Of a DNA stretch of 64,000 nucleotides, positions 48,210 through 59,454 are shown one piece after another. The number at the start of each line of letters is the position of its first letter. The stretch's first letter is position 1. Made by a program: the position numbers and the translations under genes. Under the pieces are notes generated by a model. The model was not told the origin of the DNA, did no database searches, and saw only the letters and a program-made list of their open reading frames with translations. Source of the stretch: Rotaria sp. Silwood1 (Eukaryota > Rotifera > Eurotatoria > Philodinida > Philodinidae); NCBI GenBank assembly GCA_905250075.1, contig CAJNOP010000002.1, forward strand, positions 8,421,565-8,485,564. The letters are read 5' to 3'.

Positions 48210-48954
48210 ACAAACTGACAAAGTTTCAGGGTATGTTAGGGTGAGGACACCCCCCCTTAAGGTAGAGATCTTTTCTTTATTTAAAGTTGTATCGAAAGTT
48301 CATTTCTAAGAAATATATGCAATTGAATTCATAGTCAAATATAATAAATTCATTCTTTTAAGATCAGTTCTTTTTTCTGATGTCTCAAAACCTACTACAA
48401 AAGTAAGATTTACAAATTAGTTCAAAACATACGTTTATTTTTTTTTGTTTCATATAAAACAAATCGAAAATCTATTTAAAAAGCCAATGATAACAGTACA
48501 AAGTTCATTTGCAATTTACTGACACTGTCGTATTCGATTGGTAAGCTTAATCGAGCAATCAATGTGAGCATGATGTAGTCACTAAATTATAGTTGTACCA
48601 ATTTTTCTTTTGCTTAATACACTTGTCATAAAAAAAACGTTGACTTTAATGTCAGATATATTCTTATTGGTTGTAACCATAGTAGCTAATGAATCATCAT
48701 ATCAATACCAATCAACCAGTGTTTTTATGACGTTCGAACCTCTACTCTTGTTTTTCATTGGTCTTCAAGATATCGTAAGAGTTTATTTGTTCACCAGACA
48801 AACAACGATTTGATTAAATTCAACTATTTTTGATATATTTTGTAGGGAACCATTTAAACTATTTCTTCGATACTATTTCTAGGGATTAAAATATGGAAAC
48901 TGAACAACAAGAATTGTAACTTCTTTCAGATATCCTCTTTTTTTTTTCTCTTCA

Positions 48955-50467
48955 ATGGCTTCTTCAACGACAACAAATAATCAATCAAATGTATTAAATA
49001 ATGAAACAGCAGTTTATGAATATATGCGACAATTTGTTGATTATCAAGAAAATGGAATTGATCTAAATGAATTATCACAAATTCGACAACTTGATATTTA
49101 TTTACAAAGTATTTTATTAGTTTTATTTTTATTTATATATTATGAAAAGAGTTAGTTTTAGACATTAAAGTATAGTCGAGTACATCAACTCATCGTTACA
49201 ATCAGGATAATAGAAAAACAATCAAATTGAGAGAAATCCTTCTTTTTTAAGTTGTTTTGCATAATAATTCTTTTATCTATTCATATTTAATCAGTTCTTC
49301 TGAGACCTTCATGAACTGACATTGAGCATAAGTTTGCTTGGAGAATATCATCGATTGATAGAGACCTTAAAATTTTGTGAATAATAGAAAGTAATTATTT
49401 GTAAGGAACAAATCAGGCTTACGGTGAGTCAGAAGTTATTCAATTGGTAAACAATCTACTTAAAATGAAAACTTCAACATAATAAGTATGTTTTAGAATA
49501 GAATTTATCAGTTTCCTTCTGTTACAGTTTTTGTTAATATTTCAAATGAATTTTTTTTTTGTTATTGTGTTCTATAGATTGTTATAATCGTGTCCGAGAA
49601 CTTATTAATAATTTACGTAATAAACAAGAACATGATTCGGTAAAAGTCTTTTTTTTGTAATATAATAGAATAAGTTGTTTTTTTTTTCTTGTTATTATTT
49701 AGCAATCTCAATCGGATATTCAAACAATACTAATAGATACTTTAATACAGGCTAAAGCACTAGGTGATAAAAAAATGCAATTAAGTCAACAAATGCTTGA
49801 TACTACTGAACGACAATCAAAAAAACTTAAAATAGCTTATCAAAAATATAGTAAAAAGTTTTTTTTTCTTCTTTTTTGGTTTTTATTATTATAAATTATT
49901 TTTGTAGTCGAGTCAATAAATCAACAATCAACATCAACAGAGAATAATATAAATGATATTGATTCTGAAAATGAATTTGAATCTGAAATGAATAATGCAC
50001 GTTCATTATCAACAAAAACATCAACAACATCATTATGGAAACGTAAAACAACAACAAATAATCCTTCAACATCAACACTAAATCTTAAACGAAAATGTGT
50101 TACTAATACTGAACATAATAATGATCAACGTGAAAGAAAAAAACCTACACAAAGAAATACAAATTCTAATACACAAAATACAAATAGTGGAAATAATAAA
50201 AAATTTAAATTAAATAATGATACAACATCAACACCATCCGATGAACCAACATATTGTTTGTGTTCACAAGTAAATCGAATAATAATACCTTTTTCTTTTT
50301 CTTTTCATTGTTAATTCTTCTTTTTTTTTTAGCTTTCTTATGGTTCAATGATTTTATGCGATAGTAAATCATGTGAAATAAAGTGGTTTCATTTTAATTG
50401 TGTTAATTTAACAACAAAACCCAAAGGAAAATGGTTTTGTCCAAATTGTCGAGATAATCGTTCTTAA
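48955..50467 (+). CDS. ING family PHD protein (ING1/ING2-like)
   Basis: Five exons: 48955-49108, 49578-49639, 49703-49850, 49908-50269, 50333-50467. They are in phase and give 286 residues (ING1/ING2 are about 280). The N-terminal half is the helical ING domain ([27 protein letters not shown]). A Ser/Thr/Asn/Lys-rich nuclear linker follows, then a C-terminal PHD finger from about 237: [16 protein letters not shown], then [14 protein letters not shown] and WFCPNC, with all C4HC3 ligands and the aromatic cage positions typical of H3K4me3 readers. ING proteins guide histone acetyltransferase or deacetylase complexes to H3K4me3. The gene lies just downstream of the duplication unit; its 5' end alone is repeated at 38354. 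Which vertebrate ING it matches best was not determined. Confidence 0.9.
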
Positions 50468-53244
50468 AATAAAAATAACAGCAACACAAAAAAAAAGAAC
50501 TAGATTTTCTTTTTGTATATGTTTGTATGTACATATTTATTATTTTATTGTTGGTTTTTTTTTGTGTTCTTTTTTTTTTTTAAGTCACAAATAAGATATA
50601 TAAGAATTTATTTCGTAGAATTTAAACAAAAGTTAAATTGTTCTTTTAAAATTTTGTTTAATGATATATATATATAGATAGATATTCTTTCCTATGAATT
50701 GCACGATTTATATACACAGAAAAGCTTGAAACTTACATTACATCTGCACTTATGAAAGTTTTAGTTTTACTAAAATTTTCATTTTATTTGGCTGAACTGG
50801 GACGACTCTAGAAGAAGGATACGAAGTCATGGTAATACACTCATTCAAAGAACTTCTTGTATCAGAACGATTCAAAAAAGTTTATACTTCTCGAAATTTT
50901 CTGGCATTGCATAAATTGTTTTAATTTGTGTTTGCTAAGTGGTTTACTGATGATAAATTTCAATGTTATTAATGTTATTTCAATTTTTTTAAATGATAAG
51001 ATAGTGTTCGAAATATGATAAAACACAATGAATTTTGCTTATTACATAAAAAATATTTGATTTTGGCTGTTGGTTACCATTTATTATCGTTGTTATTAAA
51101 AAATTAATGAAATCTACTAGTAGAGAATATATGAAAACTTACAAAAAACTTTTTGAATGTTTAAATTTAGTCGCTTTATGATCTAGAAGTCTTCTGTTCA
51201 ATTTTGGCTAAACTTGATCCATTTTAGCTGGACTAGCTGAAAAGATTAAAAATTATATTTGATAAAGGTTTTAATTATAACAAAAAAAATTGTATATGTG
51301 GAAATATATTCAAACGAATGTATGATTTGTTTTTTGAGTAAATCTTATGAATGTATTTAGGATAATCAATTAGATTCTTTATAATTTAAACCAGAGCTTT
51401 ATTTTTAATCTTATTATTGGAAGCCTTTTGTGATCTAGAATGATTTCTACTATAGACATTACTTTGTTCCTCTGCTTATGTTAGGAAAATTTTTAAAGAA
51501 AAACTGTTAACATCAGAAAATGAAGTGAACAACGGCGAATAAATTGATTTTCAGGGATCTTGTCTTTTTATCTTACTAAATTTATATTATAATGTATAAA
51601 TGATGCTAGGACTTTTCATTGAAAGGATAAAATGTTGCAATATATCTTAAGGATAGATATATTTACACATGAGATACTGACTTTCCCATGATATGTAAGT
51701 GGCTACTAATGTAACTGTTTCCTTCTCTAACATCAAATCTCCTGATTTTTACCCCCCTTACACTGAATACATAATATGTGAACTAACAAGGTAGTTCACA
51801 TATTATGTATTCACTATGAGTAGGTAAAAATCAAGAAATTTCGTATGACTGCTTAGCATCTACATCAAGAACAGATATTGTAACATGCTGTCTATTCGAT
51901 AATTGCTTCAGCAATCAGAAATTCGGTCATCTCATAAATTATTAAAATTTTTTTCTACCAAGACAAATGTCAACAAAACGGTACTTAAGTTCTATAAAAT
52001 TCTCAATAAATACATGTTTGACATAATATTCATTAATGTCATTAAGTAACATAATCTAGTAGAAGAAAAGTAAAAAGATTTTTCCATACATAATCGAAAG
52101 TCAGTTGTTCAAACTAAAATAAGAAACAGAAAAATGAAATGCATGATATATTGATTATCTCTGACTTTAAATCGAATAATTCTTTTAGCATGTATATCCT
52201 ACATGGATTCATACGATGCTCTTGTGATCTACAGATATATCTCTGAAGATAACAATTGATGATTGTAAGAAAAAACCTATCAATACATTGATTTGTCAAT
52301 AACTAATGGCAAAAGTATGACTGACAACTTGTCAAAACAAATAAACCATGTTATTTGTACTTAACTATGACTGAATAAGTAAATATTGAAAGCATTTTAA
52401 ACAAAACTACCAATAGGCTTGGTTTATACGCATATAATAAATCAAAATAGTTCGATTGATTCATTCCTTAATTTATGCTTTTTTCGTCTACAGAAAATGT
52501 TAAACTCCTTTTACTTTTTTTCTATTTCATATATTTGTTCTGCTTCCTACTGTGATAAACTTTCGAGTTATTCCAATCATTTGCTTTTAAAACTTCTCGA
52601 TATACAACTCTGTCTATCATGACACCTAACTTTCGAAACGGACTACAACATTAATTTCAAGCAGGTTTTGATTAGCAGAGGCTGGCAGCTCTGATTGTAT
52701 ATATATTTTGTTTTATTCAACGATAGGTTCATCTTATGATTAGGTTCAAATAATTTATTTGATTCTATGATATTAGTTTTGTATTATACTTGAAATAATC
52801 CGTTTTCTATTAAATAAATAATTTATATCAAATCAAAACTTATGAATATATGCTCACTTTTTTGAAATCATTTGTCAAACTCAATAAAATCAGTTTAAGA
52901 AATGAATTTCTTTATCTAAAATTTATCATTGAAAATGAAATCTTTTCATCAAAAATATAAAATTTGACATTATTAAATAATATAATTCGCCTGTCTTCTT
53001 GTAAAAAATAAATTAAGACAACACATTTTAATTTTATTTATTAGCAGAAATAAGGAACAAGACAAATATCACTAGTATTCTTTTTTCTCTTATTATTTTT
53101 TACAAAAATTTTTATAAAATAACCTTTCCGTACACAGATTACAAAATCATTATGTAATTGAATTCATGAGCATATGAGAAAAAGAAAACATCTTTTTTTA
53201 ATCTTTCAAGTTTATATATGAATTTTTTTTTGATAATTGTGAAT
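50468..53244. other. convergent intergenic region between ING and thioredoxin
   Basis: About 2.8 kb of AT-rich DNA with no supported gene. It contains the hairpin at 51765-51812. Open frames are short and without motifs. Confidence 0.5.
51765..51812. repeat. perfect 21-bp hairpin, 6-bp loop
   Basis: GAATACATAATATGTGAACT(A) at 51765-51785 is followed six bases later by its exact reverse complement at 51792-51812. Weaker pairing extends outward (GATTTTTACC near 51744, GGTAAAAATC near 51823), giving about 90 bp of near-palindrome. It may be a very small foldback element. Confidence 0.8.
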
Positions 53245-53630
53245 CTATTTGCGATGGCTCTCAATGCCACTTTGTATTTGATCGATACTTGCACCAACAA
53301 TTCGATGAATTTCTTCTCCATTTTTAATAAAAACAAATGTTGGCATTGCTTCAACTTTATATTCTGTTGAAAGTTCTTCAACTTGATCGACATCACATTT
53401 AAGAAATACTACATCTTTAAAATCGCCTGTACTCCAATCTTCAATTTTTGGTGCTATACGAACGCAAGGACCACACCATCTAATTAGACAAAAAATAATT
53501 ATCATTTTTTTTATGAAAAAAATAGTTTTGTTTACGTTGCAAAAAAATCTATGACGATTAATTTGTCTTTGTTTTTTTCATCATTAATTTCTTTTTTAAG
53601 TTCTTCAGAACTTGTTACTGCATGAACCAT
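53245..53630 (-). CDS. thioredoxin
   Basis: Two exons, 53536-53630 and 53245-53479, give 109 residues, the normal length for cytosolic thioredoxin. The start ATG opens MVHAVTSSEELKKEI. The intron interrupts the codon before the active site WCGPC (residues 33-37, redox cysteines C34 and C37). The conserved D28, the cis-proline segment EAMPTFVFIKNG and the glycine turn near IVGAS are all present. The enzyme reduces protein disulphides in the cytosol using thioredoxin reductase. No signal or targeting peptide is seen. Confidence 0.95.
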
Positions 53631-54168
53631 GTTTTATAAAATTGTTATGATGATATGGAATGAAATCTAAACTAACAAGAAAAATTTTATAAAAATAGTA
53701 ACAACAATATTTTAATAAAAATGATAGTAAGCAATATGAAGGTGGACAAGTATTTATAAAACATAGAAAAAAAAAGAAAGTTGGTTACTGATAGCAACAA
53801 CTCATTTATTGTTACTCCGTTTACAAATAGAAGAAATGTAAAGAAGTCGACAAACATTCATTTCTTTTTCTCTTTTCTTTTATCCTAAAAAAGCAAGGAA
53901 CATTTTATGACTAGTCGAGTTGGCTCAAAGGAGAAAACAATGAAATTGCCGTATACATAATGTATGATTGAAATGGTATGCAATCAAAAATTTTCGATTG
54001 GTAGAATGCTTATATGATCCAATCTTAAGAAGACGGATACATTATAATTAGTATTAATACTGTTGATACTTTTATGATTCATATCATTTATTGAATGAAT
54101 TTTGTGTATTGAAAATCTTTAAAAAAATATAAATAAAAATTTGTACAAAAGAAATTTTTGGGTGCTTA

Positions 54169-54252
54169 TACACGATATGCACACCCTCTCTCTCACCCGC
54201 ACTGTGCGCTGTGTGTATGTGTATGTTTGTGTAGGGGTGTGCATATCGTGTA
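54169..54252. repeat. 18-bp perfect inverted repeat around a TG-rich loop
   Basis: TACACGATATGCACACCC (54169-54186) and its exact complement GGGTGTGCATATCGTGTA (54235-54252) enclose 48 bp of TC- and TG-rich sequence. It could be a short foldback element or an extruding structure. Confidence 0.8.
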
Positions 54253-55680
54253 GAAGAACCAATTTTTGTTTCAAATATTTTTCTGAATAAATAATGAAGT
54301 TAGCATAACAGGGTCTTTAATTTATTTACTGATATCTAACGCCATCTGAGAAGTTTTCAGCATATATATTAAAGATGCTTTTATGACTGTCATGAACTTT
54401 AGCATCTGTTAGAAAAGGACGAAATATTTATTACGATACGTTATTCAGTATGAATAATAAATGCACTACATGAAACAAAAGCAAAAGCACTTCATGATTT
54501 TATAGAGGACTCATTTTTTGTAGTACTCAAGTCAAAATTTATTGAAAAATAATCTCGTTCTTTTTATAAAGAAATGGCGCACTATTGTAAAACATAGGAC
54601 TGATATCCTTCTAATGTTTTTATTAAAGAACATATCAGAAATAGAATGTTGCATTAACTGAGAGTAATTGACTGAAACAATATTCCATGCATAAATCTTT
54701 TAGTTTTGTTTAAAAACTTGTTTTATTTTTAATGATAATAACAAAAAATTAACTTATAAATTTCAAAAAGTAAAGTATCGTGTTGTTTAACTATTCACTT
54801 TATTTTTATTAAATTATATATACTGACTGAATGAAGAAAAACTGCAAATATCTACTAACTAGATATTGAATAAAACTCGTATCACGAAACATATTCTGTT
54901 GTATTGTTAATAGTGAATAACGAAAGCTGTTATCTTTGATCAGATTATTAGAAAGAACTTTGACCATTAATATTAACATCGTAAATATATTACGATGTTA
55001 TCATCTTAATGTTATATATTGCATTGATAACATCATATGTGATAACAGAATATGTATCAATTATCGTTTTCAAATGCTTAGAATCAAATGAATTATAAAC
55101 AATAAATAGGAAAATATTATTAAAAGATGGACAAATCAAGACATTTTCAAGTCAAAAAAAAGTATATATAATATATTGCTCAACAACTTATACGCGCTTT
55201 TAATGAAAATAAAAAGTTTCAAGTACTAAACAAGGTTTTTTCATTTTTTGAAATTCATCCAATGTACTTGGCCCCTTGATCTTCATGATTCGTCATATTT
55301 CTTTGTCACATAATAACTTCTGAGATTTTTCATCTTAACTATGTAACTGAACTCTCGAGTGATCTACAGATACGGTCTCGAACCAAGGATAAATCTTTAT
55401 TCATGAGCAGTCTTATGAAAACTGGATAGAAATTAATTTTTTTTCATCAAAAATGATCACAGTAGATTTCAAGTTTCTACATGAAACAATAAAATGACTT
55501 GAAAAACCTTTAGTTTGGCCATTTCTGAAATAATCTTGTTCTATTCATCTTTATCTGTCAAAATACAACGAAAATGTTCATTTATTAAATTTAAACCCTT
55601 GATTCATATAAGAATTTCAATACATTTGTTTTTCTTTAGAATGAGTACTGATTATTTCACGTATGTTATTTTTTATATAA

Positions 55681-55775
55681 GGGTGTGGGTGTGGCTATGA
55701 GTGCAGTTGCAGTGTATCTCTTGACCCACACCCACCCACCCACACTCACACATACATCCACACCCACACCCACAC
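55681..55775. repeat. interstitial TGTGGG/CCCACA telomere-like tract
   Basis: The plus strand begins GGGTGTGGGTGTGG and, after about 30 bp, switches to CCCACACCCACCCACCCACA and later CCACACCCACACCCACACCC. The unit TGTGGG is, from memory, the telomere repeat reported for bdelloid rotifers. The two G-rich and C-rich blocks face each other. The tract is short and imperfect. Confidence 0.6.
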
Positions 55776-57083
55776 CCTGACTACCTGCAGAGTCACACGT
55801 GGGGTTACTCTTCAAAAGATTATAATGTCTTCTGGCCTCTGTTAAAACCACATCATGCTTGAATGCATTTCTAATTATTTAGTACTTCAAAGTTTTGCTT
55901 ATCTTCAAGTGTAACTATTGAGTATTATTATACATTATATTGCATTTGATATTAGAAATAGTTTGACAAAACTAAATATATAAAACCGTAAGTTGTTAAC
56001 CTTGTTCTTTCTTTGATATTTTTTTTTTACAGCCTATCAATTGTACTTTTCATTCTAAACTCTTTCAACATGATGACATCACTTATTACTATTGTCTGGA
56101 ATAAAGGACACTTTTTCTAAAATTCTTAATTTTTGAATAAATTGCAAACATAAAATGAGTTCGAGGTGCAGCTTTCACTATCGCATAGATGCCATTTCGA
56201 TACGTACCAGAAATGTTCACAGAGTGATATTTTCATACCCTTGAAAACTGACAAACTGTTTTTATTGTATATTTTAATCGAGTTCAAAAGCAATAACCTT
56301 CGTACATTTTCATGGCATTGGTGCACTTGTTAAATTACTATTTTCAAGATGAAAATATTTTGTATTTTTTTTCCAACTAGAATTGCTTTAAGTGTTGACG
56401 AATATAACAATTTAAAGATCAAATCGAATTGCCGATTAAACGACGTGAAGATGAATTTGATCTGCGTCATTAAGATTAGAAGCAGATGGTACATGAATAT
56501 TATTATCAGAGCCAAATGATATGAAACTCATGAGTGAATCTTCTGTATTAATGTGGTAAAAAAAACAAAAATAAGACATAGAACATATAATTTTTTCCTA
56601 TCATTTTCGTTCGAATCTATATCTCTAGATTAAAACTTTGAGCATTCAACTGCTATAACCCTTTCCAATCTATTTTCAATTTTTGACACTCAAAAACCTT
56701 CTTCATGAAGATGAAAAGTTGAAAACTTGATGTTCAAATTTGCAGGGTATCAAAAGTTGATCTCAGGTATTAAACTTAATAAGTCTACGTAAGACCATCG
56801 ATGCATTATTTGTAGGGATTATATAAATGATAGATTTCACAGCAGCTAAGATCATATTTTTTTATTTTATTATATAAAATTAATCAGACAAAGATAGTTA
56901 TAATATACCAAAAAAAAAGCATTAACAGTAGTAATCACTCGAGCTTTTGACGATTTTAGTCGTCATTATCTAGAGAACTTGTAAAACAGAATAAGATAGA
57001 AACAAAGAAAAGAGAGAATGTGTTATCTTATCTATATATTAGTTGCACTTAATGTCCGATGAGTCACGCAATCTAGAAGAATC

Positions 57084-57257
57084 TTATCCTTTTTGTTTTA
57101 ATTTAAATTTCACTTTCTTTTTATTCTTCGAATCATCTGGAACAATAAAAAGTGGAATAGATCGAGTAGTTACATTCAAATCTGGTTTCAATGCTATAAT
57201 AGCTAAAGATTCCTTAATCTTTAATCTTTGAGTAGAGTTGCCTTTGTACAAGATATT
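57084..57257 (-). pseudogene. orphan coding-like fragment (58 codons)
   Basis: A stop-bounded frame with protein-like composition containing KESLAIIALKPDLNVTTRSI and PLFIVPDDSKNKKKVKFK. No start codon or clear flanking exon is seen. It may be a terminal exon of a decayed gene; the family is not recognised. Confidence 0.25.
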
Positions 57258-57324
57258 TCAATCATTATAATTTATTTTATGTTTAAATTCCATTTCATGT
57301 TTAGATAGTGCTGATATTATATCA

Positions 57325-57354
57325 GACTGTTTATACGAATTCGTATAAACAGTC
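57325..57354. repeat. perfect 30-bp palindrome
   Basis: GACTGTTTATACGAA is followed immediately by its reverse complement TTCGTATAAACAGTC with no spacer, centred on GAATTC. No gene or element end is adjacent. Confidence 0.85.
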
Positions 57355-58028
57355 CCTTCTCCCATCCTGAGGATCATCACCTATTGGTTAACTACCTTTT
57401 TGAGAAATGAACCAAAACATAGTTATATATGAATGAAGTTGGTTTTCAAGATTTCGAAATAATTTCTCAAGAAATATCAATAATACATAATAAGTGGATT
57501 AAATATGAAGTGATAAGAAAATTTATTCTATTGACGGAGTCATAGTACTTTAAAGGTTTAACACCTCCATTCCTTATTGTTTTTTTTTTGTTTCGTGTAG
57601 ATAGATATACGCTGGCCCAAAAGTGAGGGAAGACAAAGTTTTTTTTTTTGATTTAGCTGTAATGAAATCGAATTTATTTTACAGATTGAGATCAGCAGAG
57701 GAAAGGATACAAACTGAATGAAAAATCAAACAACACAGAAATTCTCATAGAGTCACAGACAAACAATAAAATTTATTTGTATGCTTTTCAACAAGTTATT
57801 ACATTTCGAAAGTGAACATATGATACATCTTTTGCTAGTATCTCCTAGTATATGTAGCATAGATATGAGGTCTTACTGATCATATAAAAAGAACAAATTG
57901 TGAGAGAACGTGTTAATATAGAGAGTTATTTTATATATAATTTTATTGACTATTAATAATTGAAATTTTATATTTTTTTCTAATAAATCTACAGAATTTT
58001 CATAAATTTTATTTGTAAAAATTCTTGC

Positions 58029-59081
58029 TCATCTATCCCATTTATCATCATTTCCATGATGAATATATTTTGTTTCATGGATCCAATTCATATCAAATAA
58101 TGGTTTATTTTGTTGAAGATCTCTTGCTCTTAATTTTAATTCATTCAGATTGAAAACTTTTGCTTGTTTATTAAGTCCAATAAGAATATAATTATTTTTT
58201 ATAATTCCTCGATACATGTGTTTGAAAAGTGTACGTTCATATGTTTGTTTATATTGATTTTCATGTTTAGTAAAAAAATTTCCTAGAACAAGACCAGTCG
58301 ATTTTAAAATACGTAAATATTCTCTAATACATTCAACTGTATGTAATTTATGTGAAATATGATTTTTAACTGTAAATGCATCAATTATAATCACATCATA
58401 TTTATTTGATGATTGACGTTCAATAAAATGTCGACCATCTTCAATATAAACTCGAATACGATCATTTTCATTAAAATCAAAATATTTTTGTGCTAAATCC
58501 ATTATTTCTGAATCAATTTCTACAACATCAATTAATGTATTTGGTGAAAGATAATGAAAAATTTTCGGTAATATACCAACACCAAGACCAATAATAAGTA
58601 TACGTTCTGGTTCAGCCTTCCATAGAAGACAAAGTAACTGTAAACGCATATAATCCAATAGAATAATAAATGGTTTTTTAAGATGAATGACACCTTGAAT
58701 AGATGACATATCAAACCGTAACATTCGTAATAAATCTGACTGAGCAACTGTAATATTATAGAAATGTGAGGAACGTATTTCGAGTATTGTTTCTTTATTA
58801 AAGACATAATTATACTTTCCAAATTTAATTCTATTACCTATTTAATATTAGTATAGAACAGAAGGTTGTTATTTTCATTGCTATTTTGTCATGTCAATTA
58901 AAGAAAAAAACAAAGAATGCTCACCCGAATTTCTCAATATAGAAAATAAAAATATGATAAATAAAACACAAAAAATACATCGTCTAGTTAAAAATCGATT
59001 AACATTATGTAATGACCAATGATATTTATCAAAACGTTTTTTTTGTTCATAGGTTTCCTTATTAAATAAATGTCGAAACAT
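58029..59081 (-). CDS. membrane-anchored spermidine-synthase-like methyltransferase
   Basis: Two exons, 58925-59081 and 58029-58837, join in phase 1 to give 321 residues. The start is ATG at 59081 (MFRHLFNKETYEQ); an upstream in-frame TTG is not used. One membrane segment near residues 36-50 (CIFCVLFIIFLFSIL) follows a basic stretch. The rest is a Rossmann methyltransferase fold: motif I ILIIGLGVGILPKIF, an acidic ribose-binding VVEIDSEIMDLAQKYF, IEDGRHFIE and YDVIIIDAF. The order matches the spermidine/spermine synthase superfamily, but motif I reads GLGVG rather than the GGGDG of true polyamine synthases, so an orphan S-adenosylmethionine methyltransferase is more likely than polyamine synthesis. 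The substrate is unknown. It is divergent from the TspO-like gene. Confidence 0.75.
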
Positions 59082-59454
59082 TTCTATTATAGTCAAACTA
59101 ATCTATTTTATTTTTTTTTTTATTTTACGTTTGTCAAACATTTTTAAGTAGACAACCGTTGGTTGCCCTTTTCCTCTGACAAGATGTGTAACAAACGTAC
59201 ATTTGTCGCCCTCATTTCTTTTTCTTTTCCTTTTCTTTATGTTAGTCCTTTGAAGACATATTTTCGCGCGTTGTTGCATAGGTTTATGTAACCACCAACG
59301 ATAATTATGAAGGAAAGAAAAAGAACTCACAACCTTTATATTATATAACCTTGAGGACACGAGTTATGTAACATACCCGATAACATATACCTATATATAC
59401 ATGAGGTAAAAAAGAGTAAAATCAAGGATATATAATTGATCAAACATATTCATC
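59082..59454. promoter_or_regulatory. shared divergent promoter region (inferred)
   Basis: Only 373 bp separate the start codons of the methyltransferase (-) and the TspO-like gene (+), so the promoters must lie here or overlap. A TATA-like CTATATATAC lies near 59391, about 65 bp before the plus-strand start codon. No specific factor sites are claimed. Confidence 0.4.

Larger units (their letters stand above)
45392..48954. other. spacer between kinase B and ING
   Basis: Duplicated spacer enlarged by two insertions (45484-46630 and 47561-47848) and containing a 100-N gap. Short open frames here are not conserved in unit A. The presumed promoters of kinase B and ING lie at the two ends. Confidence 0.55.
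53631..58028. other. large intergenic region with structured repeats
   Basis: About 4.4 kb without a convincing gene. Apart from the thioredoxin promoter it contains hairpin 54169-54252, the telomere-like tract 55681-55775, a coding-like fragment (57084-57257), a perfect palindrome (57325-57354) and, near 57612, a CTGGCCCAAAAGTGAGGGA string that resembles a mariner-type terminus but has no visible partner. Confidence 0.5.

Noticed and set aside
49896..50078. Antisense frame over ING
   Set aside because: Shadow of the Ser/Thr/Asn-rich ING linker exon.
57600..57800. Mariner insertion marked by CTGGCCCAAAAGTGAGGGA
   Set aside because: Only one end-like string is seen, with no inverted partner or TA pair, so no element is called.
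58029..59081. True spermidine synthase
   Set aside because: Motif I lacks the aspartate of GGGDG, and an N-terminal membrane helix is present, so only superfamily membership is claimed.
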